Source: Roseiarcus sp963807735
Lineage (GTDB): Bacteria > Pseudomonadota > Alphaproteobacteria > Rhizobiales > Beijerinckiaceae
Reading direction: 5' to 3'
NCBI GenBank assembly: GCA_963807735.1
Contig: CAWEDI010000027.1
Span: 39,333-103,332 of the forward strand
Length of the DNA: 64,000 bases
Positions 1 to 8,758 of the stretch are shown piece after piece. Under the pieces are notes generated by a model that saw nothing but the letters and a program-made list of their open reading frames with translations, was not told the DNA's origin and made no database searches. Positions within the stretch are counted from its first letter, which is position 1. Each line of letters opens with the position of its first letter. The translations under genes and the position numbers were made by a program.

Positions 1-1467
1 ATCCGCATTATGCGGGTCGAAATACAACGAATTGTCGCCGCCGATCTCCCGGAACACGTCTATCGAGGAGCACAGCACAGGAACGCCCTGGATCGCTCCT
101 TCCAATACAGGAAGGCCGAAACCCTCATACAAGCTTGGAAATATGAGACCGGAGCTGTTTGCGATCAACTCGTTCTTCAGTCTGTCGGAGATGAAGCCGG
201 TAAAATGAATATTCGGCGAGGGTGCGCCGTCGAGATATTTCTTCGCATCCATGCGTCCGGCGATCAGCAGGTTCGCCCGCCCCTCCAATTGATGAAACGC
301 GTTCACGCACAGTGCTGCGTTCTTGTAAGGCTCGTCCGAGAGCACGGTCACGAAATAGGGAAGGTTTGGGTTCCACTCGTCAGCTCGCGCGGCGAAAGCG
401 CGCCACATCCGCCGGCCGAAGGCGATCGGACGCGCCAAGTCTCTGCGCCGTGGCTTGTTAGCGCTCAGCCGCTCGGATCGTTTCTGGCGCGCTATATCCA
501 CGAGATAGCGTTTCGCCGCCGGCGTCCCCTCCGCGGATTGACTCAGAGCGGCTCTAACGGTCGGATAGATGATGCGCTCGCTGCGAAACTTCCGGTCGGG
601 AAAGCATTGATGGAACTCTCGCTGGGCAGCCTCCGAAATGAAAATGGCATTGGCGTCGAGCGCGAGACTGGCGAAAAGCTTTTGCGAAAAAGAGCGGTGA
701 CTTTCCTCACCGAGCGAGCTGTTTTGTAGCGGAATTAGATCGTAAAGCGTCACTGACGTCGTTTCAGGATTGTAGTTTTTGAGCGACAGATAATGCGGGC
801 CATCAACGATGACTTCGTCGTATCCGCTGCAGTCGACGCGATATGGCGGGATGAAGTTATGCGCCCTAGTCAGTGCGTTCGAGTACACGCAATTGACAGT
901 CACGAAGCCGTCGAATAGTTGTAGATACTCAGTCGCTTCGGTTATTTCAGTATGAGTATTTGTCGCTGCCGAGTAATACGGGAAGCTTAGTTTATCGAAA
1001 TATTCCCTGAGATATTCGATTCGAGTGTCTTTCCAGAGCTTTTTCGCCTGCCTTTCAATTTCATTGCCCGGTGTAAGGTAAAAGTCGTTCTCGATGTTGC
1101 GAATGTGAGTCTCGAGATGTTCGACTTGGTGCTGCTCAAGAAACTTCACGGCGCGATAATGCGCCGCATTTCGGGCGGCGAAATCGACATGCTCGTTCAA
1201 TTGCAAGGAGAACGCGAATGAATTGGAATTCAGATACCGATAGACTTCGTTGTTCTGCCATCCGGCCATGGATTTTCCAAGCTTAACCTCGCTTTCGAAC
1301 CACTGCCGGCGAACGCCTTGACCATCCGGCCGCTCTACGAGAAGCGTAACGCTTGCTCCGCTAGCCTTCAGCTTTTCGATAAGCGCGACGCTGAAGTTGA
1401 ATATTCCGCGATGCGGAATCGGCGTACCGAGGCTGTCGCTAATGTAAAGTAGCTTACGATGCCCCAT
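1..1467 (-). CDS. GT4-family glycosyltransferase, 3' end beyond window
   Basis: A reading frame of 489 codons opens at an ATG at 1467 and runs off the left edge, so the C-terminus is missing. The ATG is preceded by GGAG about 8 nt upstream, a good ribosome site. The last visible part carries the hallmark of retaining GT4 enzymes: 'FPSLYEGFGLPVLE' followed by 'GVPVLCSS', the nucleotide-sugar binding EX7E region. GT4 enzymes move a sugar from an NDP-sugar to a growing glycan in the cytoplasm. The N-terminal half resembles no specific subfamily I can name; it starts 'MGHRKLLYISDSLGTP'. The next gene on the same strand is another glycosyltransferase, so a role in capsule, O-antigen or surface-glycan assembly is likely (inference). 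Substrate unknown. Confidence 0.85.
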   Translation of the reverse strand, partial: MGHRKLLYISDSLGTPIPHRGIFNFSVALIEKLKASGASVTLLVERPDGQGVRRQWFESEVKLGKSMAGWQNNEVYRYLNSNSFAFSLQLNEHVDFAARNAAHYRAVKFLEQHQVEHLETHIRNIENDFYLTPGNEIERQAKKLWKDTRIEYLREYFDKLSFPYYSAATNTHTEITEATEYLQLFDGFVTVNCVYSNALTRAHNFIPPYRVDCSGYDEVIVDGPHYLSLKNYNPETTSVTLYDLIPLQNSSLGEESHRSFSQKLFASLALDANAIFISEAAQREFHQCFPDRKFRSERIIYPTVRAALSQSAEGTPAAKRYLVDIARQKRSERLSANKPRRRDLARPIAFGRRMWRAFAARADEWNPNLPYFVTVLSDEPYKNAALCVNAFHQLEGRANLLIAGRMDAKKYLDGAPSPNIHFTGFISDRLKNELIANSSGLIFPSLYEGFGLPVLEGAIQGVPVLCSSIDVFREIGGDNSLYFDPHNAD

Positions 1468-1878
1468 TTCCGATCTCCATTACGGTACGCTCACGCCGGG
1501 TGAACCAAAGTCGCGGAATACAGCAAATGCGCTGCGCGCGCCAAAAAACGATCGCTCCCATAATAGCACGAGTTGCCCCCGCGGGCGGCTCAGACAAGAC
1601 GACAGGCGTAGGTTTGTCCGTCGCCGCGCGGGGCACGTCCAACCAAACGGCCCGACCTGTCTGTCGGCCTCGTCGCCGAGGATGCGCCGGCTCAGAAGCG
1701 CAGGTCGACGCGGCGAGAGCGCGGGCGCTGCTTCCCGCCGACGGGGCCGGTCATGGCGGAGGCGTGGGTCCGACGCGCTCATCCCTGACGGCGACATGAA
1801 AACCGCCTGCTCGTCCGCGCGACCGCCGCACAGAGCTTTTATCAGCCCTTGTTGCGCGCATCGGCCAGCTCGCGCGCG
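1468..1878. other. intergenic stretch, no gene recognised
   Basis: About 410 bases between two minus-strand glycosyltransferase genes. Short open frames exist on both strands but are rich in Arg, Ala and Pro with no recognisable domain. It is long enough to hold a separate promoter for the downstream gene, but I cannot point to a convincing -35/-10 pair. Confidence 0.5.
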
Positions 1879-4800
1879 CTACTCGCCATAGACCGCGCGC
1901 TTATCCCAAAGATCATTATAGTTGTTCTTCAGGTTCATACCGAGCTCACGCGAGTCGCCGCCTTGCGCCTTCATCCTGATGGCCACCAGCGTGCCTGAGG
2001 GCTCAAGGAAAACAAACGTTATGTTTTGAGAAAAGGTTCTGGTCACGCAAGCCATGTCGCCAATCAGATAGTGGTTTGGATTGTAGCACTCGGCGAGAAC
2101 GCGTCCAAACAGATCGGGGCCCGTGGGCGACAAGGGGCTTCGCCCGTAAAAATGGCCTTTTACATTTTGCAGGACCTTTTTTATCAGCAACTCCAATTCG
2201 GGAGATTGTTTTCTCGCGGCGATGACTCCGTTGTTCACCGACCAGGGCGACCCGAGTCCGCCATTGGTATCGGCGAATGCCGCCAAGGTATGTCGCTCGC
2301 TGAGCGAGACGGGCCTGACAAATCGGTTGCCTAGATCCGAGTACACGCCCCCCAACGTGTGAAGCAGGCAATACCTTCCGAGGTCAGCCTTGTACGCATA
2401 AGGCCGAAGCGTGTCGAACGCCTTGAGAACCTCTCTGTCGTAATGCTTGTCGATGAAGGCTCGCAGCGACTCTCCGCAATGCAAGGCATGAGAAAAATGG
2501 GGATAGACGCTTCTCAAGGACTCGATGTTCTGCGCGACCGCATCCGGCAATGATGCGGGCAGCTGCATGCCGTCCTGTATGATGATGTGAAACAGGTTTT
2601 GCTCAATCGGCTGCGCCGGCGAGCCATTGCCGCCGATTGGATTGTGGATCGCCGGATTGTCGGCGCGTGGGCGCGCTTCCACTTTGGGGCCGAGAATAAT
2701 TGCGTCGGCCGGCGGCCTGTCAACAGGGACATGCGCGCTTTCGAGCGTCGCCACGAGTGGGAGCCAGGCGAGCCCAGCCGTCCGCCGGCGAGCGGAGAGA
2801 TAATTCTCGAAGCCGACAACCAACGCGTCAGCTATCGCAAGCGGCAATCCACTGCGAGACAGAAAATTCCGCGCATCGTCTCTGCCACCGGTCACGACCT
2901 CGATCGAGCGTGTGCTGCGGTTGTCGTCCAGACAAAACAGGACTGGCGCGCCGACCGCTCTCAGCCGATGGTAAAAGCTTGCTCGCGAACTCAGCGCCGA
3001 TGCGGAACAGTCAAGTGACAGATAAACATCGCCGCTGCGCGCCTGGACGGGCTCGTCAGACGCCACTCCCTCGGGGCATTTCAAAAGCTGGAGCGTGAAT
3101 TGCCGCGCATATTTGTACTGCGTTCCTTCGTCCGCATAGACCGGTTCAACGTTCAGATCGGCGGGAGGATCCAACAGAATTTTGCGCAGCGCCTCGCGCT
3201 CGACTTGACCTGTGGCCCTGTCGATCTTGCCCAGCATGAGCTCGGAAACGTCAATAAGCAACTGCCGTCGTCGCGGTCGCAACGGACTGTTTTCCGCAAG
3301 CGCGGTCAGAAAATTCTGCGAAAGGGCGCCGCTTTCCTTGTAGACCGCCTTGGCGACGCCCAAAGAGTCGCGCTCCGCTCGGGCATAAGAACGTTCAATC
3401 GAGTTGAAGTACAATTCCGCGCATAAGCGCAAATTATGCGTCGTGCGGATCAAATTCCGCGCATAGTCGCCGATGGCCTTTCTGCGTCCAACATCTCTCG
3501 CCAGCGTTTCCAGCGAGTCCGCCAATTCCCTGTCCGTGAACTCGTCCGGGAGCAGCCAGACTGCCCTGGGGTCGAGCTCGGCGGCAAAGCCATGAGCGTT
3601 CACTATGGTGGGCAACCCCTTGCCCATGCAATCATAAATCGAGGCCGATGTCTCGCCGCGAGAGTTCTTGCGCAACTGCACCGCCGCGTCGGCCGCATTG
3701 AGCCACAAACGGTACTCGCCTTCGCCGACCCAGTCGGTGAGCTTGATCCGCGCCGCTTGGGGACTGTTCGCCAAGGTCTGCCGGACCAACCTTCCGAAAT
3801 CTCCCGGCGCCTCACCGACGAGCACGCAATGCGCATCCAGACGGCGGGACAGCGAAGACGCCATCCAGGCGTCAATCAAACGCATAATCAGCTTCGCTTC
3901 GGTCACGAAGCCGAAGGAACAGACAACGAAAGCTTCCGGCGCGAGGTCGAGTTTCTCGCGCGCCGCGGCGCGTGCATCGTCGGCGGGGCCGGTATCTCGA
4001 TGCAAGAACGGAACGACCGTAAGTTTCTCGCTGGCTTCGTCCCCATACCATTTCCGGGCAAGACCGCGACTGAACTCGCTATGAACTATGACGCCAAGCG
4101 CGTCCTGAATGACCGGCAAGCAGGCAGGATATTCGTCGAAATCGAACTTCTTGTCAGTCAGTCCAAACCTTTCGGCGACGGCTTGGTAGCCGCGTTCCGC
4201 CAGAAGCGCCCGAGCCATTGACGCAAAGCGCAGATCGTGCACCTCGCTCCACATTTGGATCGCAGAAAGATAAAAGTCGTGCAAGACGACAACGCCGGGT
4301 ATTTCCGACAGGAGATTGAACATATGCGCGTGCAATGTTGAATTGCCGAAGTGATAGAGCACCCGGTCATACTGGTCGGCCGCGGCGCGGAATTCCTCAA
4401 CTGACAGGACGCCGCAGGTCGCGCGGACATAAGCGTCCGAAAGTTGGTCAGGATCGGTAACGACGACGTCGGTGCGATACCATCTCGTGATTTCTCTTAG
4501 GAGAGAGGCGCTATAGTCGGCAATGCCGCTTCGATCGGGTGGCAGTGGCGAGACCAAGGCTAGGCGCAACCTCCTCTGCGGCGAGAGCGTGGACGGTCGC
4601 GTTTCCAAGGCCAGTTCGAGAGCCCTCCAGGCTCGCTCAGCCGTCAGGTCCCAACTGAAGTTGCGGGACCGGAGCAGACTATATTCGCTCAGCGAATTCC
4701 GGAATGCCTCGTCCGACAGACCCCGCTCGATTTTCTTCGCCATATCGGCGAGATCGAAAGGATCAAACAGCGCATCCTCGCGACCAACTATCTCTGGTAT

Positions 4801-5814
4801 GCTCGTGCGGCCAGCCGCGAGGACCGGTTTGCCGCACTGCATGGCCTCTAGAAGAGGCAGGCCGAAGCCTTCGTGCCAGCTCGGGAACACGAACAACTTA
4901 CAGGCATTGTAGAGGAGATGAAGATCCTCATCCGACACGTAGCCGGTCAGGACGACATTATCCTTCTCGAGGCCGACGTTCTTGATCAGCCGATTGAGCT
5001 TCTCCTTCCAATCGTCATTCATATAGCAAACAATCGCCAACTGATGTCGGGCCCTTAGGGCCGTCGGCAGGCTCGCGAAGCTCTTGATCAGGCCATCAAG
5101 GTTCTTGCGGTAGTCAATACCCCCCGTATACATGACGAACTCGCGCGTCAGTCCGTAGACATCCGCCAGTCTGCGTAGATCGAGGTCACTCGGCGGCTGC
5201 GGTTTAAAATGGGTCTCCACAGCCGCGGAAATATTCACAACGCTTTCGGGCGCCAGTTCGAGGTGCTCTATCGCCTCCGAGCGCGTCGAAAACGAATTCG
5301 ACAATAGCAGGTCAGCCCGCTTCAGGCCGTCAAATTTCTCATAGTACCAATCCCGCGTCGTAGCGCGAGCAAGATAGTGGTCAGCGTGAATCCAGGGGAT
5401 GAGGTCATGCAAGAGGACCGCCGTGGGAAGACGGCGCCAAGCGCCTATGCTGGTCACGGCATTGTTGCCCTGGCCCTCGAAGTGCGACGGCACGAGAACC
5501 CAGTCGAGCTCAAGCGCGGCCAAAAACGCTTCGCGCAGCAGCTCCGCCTCTCGACGTCGGCTGGAATTGGCGGGATCCGCGAAGGCGACCGGCATCGGCG
5601 CGCTCCACACCAGGATATGATCTTGTGGCAGCAGCCCTTCAAATTCAGCGCGTATAGGACCTATCGAGTCCGGAAACGCGCCATTCAGCACGACGAAGAT
5701 CTCGTGCGCGTTGCGCAACCGGGAAAGACCAAGCGCGAGATGAAGCGAGTATTTTCCAATGCCGCGTTGCCGGTTTTCGGCCTGCGCGCCCTGAAGGTCA
5801 ATCGCTATGCGCAT
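1879..5814 (-). CDS. multi-domain glycosyltransferase (GT4-GT4-partial GT-GT32 type)
   Basis: A 1311-residue protein that looks like several glycosyltransferases joined. Residues 1-370 are a full GT4 domain ('IDLQGAQAENRQRGIGKYS' start, 'FPSWHEGFGLPLLEAM' donor site). Residues about 413-800 are a second GT4-like domain ('LALVSPLPPDRSGIADYS', 'GETSASIYDCMGKGLPT'). Residues about 850-1000 resemble the N-terminal half of another GT ('LLIDVSELMLG'). Residues about 1070-1290 look like a GT32 sugar-binding/DXD domain ('AYKADLGRYCLLHTLGGVYSDLG'). In GT32 the usual motif is DXD; here D-L-G is seen, so the last domain may be altered or inactive. Its ATG overlaps the stop of the upstream DUF4214 gene by one base (TAATG), so the two are probably co-translated. 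It probably builds a surface polysaccharide; acceptor and sugars are unknown. Confidence 0.9.
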   Translation of the reverse strand: MRIAIDLQGAQAENRQRGIGKYSLHLALGLSRLRNAHEIFVVLNGAFPDSIGPIRAEFEGLLPQDHILVWSAPMPVAFADPANSSRRREAELLREAFLAALELDWVLVPSHFEGQGNNAVTSIGAWRRLPTAVLLHDLIPWIHADHYLARATTRDWYYEKFDGLKRADLLLSNSFSTRSEAIEHLELAPESVVNISAAVETHFKPQPPSDLDLRRLADVYGLTREFVMYTGGIDYRKNLDGLIKSFASLPTALRARHQLAIVCYMNDDWKEKLNRLIKNVGLEKDNVVLTGYVSDEDLHLLYNACKLFVFPSWHEGFGLPLLEAMQCGKPVLAAGRTSIPEIVGREDALFDPFDLADMAKKIERGLSDEAFRNSLSEYSLLRSRNFSWDLTAERAWRALELALETRPSTLSPQRRLRLALVSPLPPDRSGIADYSASLLREITRWYRTDVVVTDPDQLSDAYVRATCGVLSVEEFRAAADQYDRVLYHFGNSTLHAHMFNLLSEIPGVVVLHDFYLSAIQMWSEVHDLRFASMARALLAERGYQAVAERFGLTDKKFDFDEYPACLPVIQDALGVIVHSEFSRGLARKWYGDEASEKLTVVPFLHRDTGPADDARAAAREKLDLAPEAFVVCSFGFVTEAKLIMRLIDAWMASSLSRRLDAHCVLVGEAPGDFGRLVRQTLANSPQAARIKLTDWVGEGEYRLWLNAADAAVQLRKNSRGETSASIYDCMGKGLPTIVNAHGFAAELDPRAVWLLPDEFTDRELADSLETLARDVGRRKAIGDYARNLIRTTHNLRLCAELYFNSIERSYARAERDSLGVAKAVYKESGALSQNFLTALAENSPLRPRRRQLLIDVSELMLGKIDRATGQVEREALRKILLDPPADLNVEPVYADEGTQYKYARQFTLQLLKCPEGVASDEPVQARSGDVYLSLDCSASALSSRASFYHRLRAVGAPVLFCLDDNRSTRSIEVVTGGRDDARNFLSRSGLPLAIADALVVGFENYLSARRRTAGLAWLPLVATLESAHVPVDRPPADAIILGPKVEARPRADNPAIHNPIGGNGSPAQPIEQNLFHIIIQDGMQLPASLPDAVAQNIESLRSVYPHFSHALHCGESLRAFIDKHYDREVLKAFDTLRPYAYKADLGRYCLLHTLGGVYSDLGNRFVRPVSLSERHTLAAFADTNGGLGSPWSVNNGVIAARKQSPELELLIKKVLQNVKGHFYGRSPLSPTGPDLFGRVLAECYNPNHYLIGDMACVTRTFSQNITFVFLEPSGTLVAIRMKAQGGDSRELGMNLKNNYNDLWDKRAVYGE

Positions 5815-6290
5815 TAGCGTTGACTTGCGGGACGGGAAACCGCCCTCCTTTGCGCCTGGAGAACATCAACCACACGCGATGGGCCCGCCGCGCCGCTCGG
5901 GGCGTCCGCGTGATAGACGGCGCGTTGCTGCAGTTCCTGCACAACGCAATCCTTCAGATTATCGACCATGGAGGCGAGCACGATTTCAAGATTGAACTGC
6001 AACGCGTTTAATTCCCTCTTGCGCGCGCTGTCGCGCAGCCACCTGCTAAAGAAGCCGCCAGGGGTCTTTTTCAACTGCTCGAGCTCACGCGCCAGAATGG
6101 CTGCTACAGGCATGGGATTGTCGAGCTGGGCCGCGCGCCGACCTTCGTGCGAATTCATCAAATCAATCAGAACCGCTTGTTTGCCGCAACCTCGGGATAG
6201 AAGTTGCACGTAATGCTGTAACCCGTCTTCGTCCGCGTCACGCCTAAGTACATATCGGTAAGCAGTTTTTACGAAGAGTATGCCTGGCAC
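5814..6290 (-). CDS. DUF4214-domain protein
   Basis: A 158-residue protein starting at a GTG. The first 60 residues match the DUF4214 pattern ('FVKTAYRYVLRRDADEDGL'), a short helical domain often found in proteins linked to surface glycans, adhesins or secreted repeat proteins. The frame stays open upstream for about 18 codons (…'PTGNLLQLLAV') and that part also reads like a normal DUF4214 lead-in, yet it contains no ATG, GTG or TTG; only an ATT at 6344 lies near the upstream stop. The real start may therefore be non-canonical, or the 5' end may have been altered. The gene is translationally coupled to the large glycosyltransferase behind it. Function is unknown; a helper role in glycan assembly is inferred from position only. 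Confidence 0.72.
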   Translation of the reverse strand: MPGILFVKTAYRYVLRRDADEDGLQHYVQLLSRGCGKQAVLIDLMNSHEGRRAAQLDNPMPVAAILARELEQLKKTPGGFFSRWLRDSARKRELNALQFNLEIVLASMVDNLKDCVVQELQQRAVYHADAPSGAAGPSRVVDVLQAQRRAVSRPASQR

Positions 6291-6703
6291 AGCTAAGAGC
6301 TGAAGAAGGTTTCCGGTCGGCGGAATGTCATCTACCTTAGTAATCGTTCATCTCCGTCGATATTTGTCCGTAAGCCTCTCCGCTTTAGTCGTCCGTAAGC
6401 TTCACGGAGTGGTCGCCTGATAGCGAGCAGCATAGCGAAATTTGCCCCCCGGGCAAGAGGCTAATGTTCTGACTTAATCGGCTAACGTTCGAGCGGCGCA
6501 AAGCGGTTAGCCGTGCATATTTAGTGGCAGAATGCCTCGCGAAGATGTTGACGCGCGTTGGCGCAGGCTGAACATTCGCCACTCAGTTGAGGAACTGCGA
6601 TCCAATTGTACGAAGCGCGTCGATATTGACGCCGCATAGGGCGGGCAAGCAGGCGCGAGACCTTTAATTTGCGCTCAGCGGCGAATTTGAATCACGCAAT
6701 TGA
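6291..6703. other. intergenic stretch, no gene recognised
   Basis: About 410 bases. It includes the in-frame upstream extension of the DUF4214 gene (to about 6347). Locally AT-richer than its neighbours, and probably carries the promoter of the glycan operon. No RNA or repeat was recognised. Confidence 0.4.
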
Positions 6704-6949
6704 TTACCTCCAAGCGGCAACTCCGCCATGACGCGAGCACGTCCCGCGATGATGCTCTGAAAAGGAAATACTGCCATCGCGACAGACTGCGTGTGGTGTG
6801 CCTTCACCCCTTACACCGCACGATGGCGAATGGACGACATGTCCCGAAACATTAACGTAGTGTCGCTGATTGCAAGCGTAACCGAAAGCGTCGCCAGTTT
6901 GTCCGGCCAGCGCAAACAGGACGAAACCGACAAAAATAGAGCGCATCAT
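6704..6949 (-). CDS. small secreted DUF3761-family protein
   Basis: An 81-residue protein with a clear signal peptide (about residues 1-22, 'MMRSIFVGFVLFALAG'). The mature part has the DUF3761 signature: 'YVNVSGHVVHSPSC', then 'CRDGSISFSEHHRGTCSRHGGVAAW', with paired cysteines and histidines. A strong purine-rich ribosome site (GGGGAGAGG) precedes the ATG. The family is small, exported and of unknown function; some members sit in phage or accessory DNA. It stands alone, between the glycan locus and an IS630 element. Confidence 0.8.
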   Translation of the reverse strand: MMRSIFVGFVLFALAGQTGDAFGYACNQRHYVNVSGHVVHSPSCGVRGEGTPHAVCRDGSISFSEHHRGTCSRHGGVAAWR

Positions 6950-7007
6950 CCTCTCCCCTCCCTTGCCGCGATGATCCTATCGCTTTTTCTTGATTTCGGA
7001 AGATTTT

Positions 7008-7190
7008 TTAGGTAAGCCGCCATGTAGCCGTCTCACGTTCGCCGTCCTTGGTTACAACTCCGCGCACCTTCGATAAATACATTAGGTTAGACCGCACGCG
7101 GCCTTTTAACCACGCCGCCGCATCGGGGCCGAACCCGACTTCCGCTGCGATGCGTTCTGTAACCTCGCACGTTCTTATACCACCCCTCAA
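7008..7190 (-). pseudogene. 3' remnant of a winged-helix-like hypothetical gene, cut by IS630
   Basis: An open frame of 60 residues starting at a TTG, 'VTERIAAEVGFGPDAAAWLKGRVR' then 'YLSKVRGVVTKDGERETATWRL'. This reads like the C-terminal end of small alphaproteobacterial proteins with a winged-helix fold, where an ERIA-type helix and a 'W-R' beta hairpin close the domain. The first few codons lie inside the end of the IS630 element, so the original 5' part was probably separated by the insertion. Across the element, the same frame can be joined to minus-strand DNA near 8345, but I do not recognise the protein there. Confidence 0.4.
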
Positions 7191-8345
7191 TGATCAGTAC
7201 CCATGTGCCCACCTGCGCGGTCCGATGGACATGATGCGCCACGGTTGGTCGATGAGGGTGTTCCAAGCGTAACAGCAGTGATCGAGGATGTCTTCGTAGG
7301 ATTTGAAGATGCGATTGGACAGCCAGTTTTCACGCATGAATTGCCAAACGTTCTCCTGCGGGTTGAGTTCGGGACATTTGGCGGGCAGCGCGACGATGGT
7401 GATGTTGGGCGGGACAACGAGGGCGCCGGAGAGATGCCAGCCGGCTTGATCGACGAGCAAAGCCGCATGCGCGCCGGGCGCGACGTTCTTGGCGATTTCG
7501 GCCAGATGCAGGTTCATCGCCTGCGTGTCGCATCGCGGCAGGACGAGAGCGGCGCCCTTGCCTTCCTTCGGGCAGATCGCGCCGAAGATGTAGGCCGACG
7601 CCGTGCGCTGGTCTTTCGGCGCGCTCGGCCGCGAACCTCGCTTGGCCCATCGGCGCGTGATCTTGTTCTTCTGGCCGATGCGCGCCTCGTCGGCGAACCA
7701 AACTTCTATGTCGCCGGTCTTGACGCCTTGCTTGTGGGCGATCTCCTCCAGGCGCGCGGCGAAGTTTTTTTAAAATCCTCAATGGCGCCTTCGGCCTGCG
7801 CGTGATGGCGCGGGCGGGCGGTGAGCTTACGGTAGTTCATCGCGTGCAATTCGCGGCTCATCGTCTGCTCGGAAAGCGAAACGCCGAACTCCAGATGCGC
7901 CCACTGACACAGGTCGACGATCCGCCAGCGCACGACGCCATGGATTGCGGGAAGCGGGCCGCTCTCCACGACCGCCGCCAGCGCCTTGCGTTGCGCTGCG
8001 TCGAGAATGGACGTCCGGCCGGGGGCTGTCTTGTTGATCAGCCCATCCGGCCCTTCGGCGTTGAATCTGACCACCCAGTCCCGGACGATTTGCAGCGTCA
8101 CCCCGCCGATCTTGGCGGCCTCCGACCGGCTGGCTCCATCATAGATCGCCGCCAGCGTCAGAAGACGCCGCGTCTGCGCTCCGTTCTTCGACGCCCTCGC
8201 CGAAGCGTGCAGCTCCGCCGCCTCAAAATCCGACCGAAGCGCAATCCCTCTCATGGCGAACCTCTCCCGTTCGCCCGTTTGAATCACCCCCCCCCACGCC
8301 GATTGGGAAATCGCAAATGAGGCAACATTCCTGGGGACTGGTATT
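7176..8345 (-). mobile_element. IS630-family insertion sequence (first copy)
   Basis: Holds one transposase gene on the minus strand. Candidate imperfect terminal inverted repeats begin with ATACCA…CCCC…AATG: at the left near 7176 and, reversed, at the right near 8345. Both lie beside a TA, the usual IS630 target. The exact ends are uncertain because the two arms differ by small gaps. Confidence 0.6.
7194..8254 (-). CDS. IS630-family transposase, needs -1 frameshift
   Basis: The transposase is split into two overlapping frames. The first (from ATG 8254) encodes the N-terminal helix-turn-helix region ('EAAKIGGVTLQIVRDW') and ends soon after an A7 run at 7765-7771 (minus-strand TTTT-AAAAAAA-C). 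A -1 shift at this run joins it to the catalytic part: 'WFADEARIG' (first Asp), 'LLVDQAGWH' (second Asp), 'CPELNPQENVW' (Glu), giving a full DDE triad. The total would be about 353 residues, normal for IS630. Because the second, unrelated IS630 in this window breaks at the same TTTAAAAAAA motif, a programmed frameshift is more likely than decay. The function is cut-and-paste transposition into TA. Confidence 0.82.
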
Positions 8346-8758
8346 AGTTGAACCGAGAGCGCCGAGCCCAGTGATCGAGCTGGGCGACGCCCTAAAAAAC
8401 GAGCCTCTGCCGCTGCTTGCCGAGGATTCCGCCGTCGAGATCCATCGTGGCGTTGCGCTTCGGGAGACCGGGGGCGGCTCCGAGGAGCGTTTGCGCGCAC
8501 GGCGCGAATCGCGGTCGGATGCAAGCGAGCGCTTGCCAGCGAGGCAGCGCCGATCCGGATTCTACGCGACTTTCGTTGTCCCCAAGTATAACATGCGAAA
8601 GTGTATATTCCGAGTAACAACCACATCAAATTGACTAAAATTTATATCAGTAACGCTTTTACACAATTTGGGACTACTGAGACGGCCGATGTCCTACTTT
8701 CGCAATTCCGATTTGATTACCTAGCTAGGAAGCGAACGTCTGGAGGGTGGGGACGGGA
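8346..8758. other. intergenic stretch, no gene recognised
   Basis: About 410 bases between the IS630 end and the PAS-GGDEF gene. Open frames are present on both strands but show no domain. The last 150 bases (8600-8740) are AT-rich and likely hold the promoter of the diguanylate cyclase gene. Confidence 0.4.

Noticed and set aside
8255..8629. N-terminal extension of the first IS630 transposase
   Set aside because: The extra 125 residues leave the element and show no similarity to the family; ATG 8254 fits the normal start.
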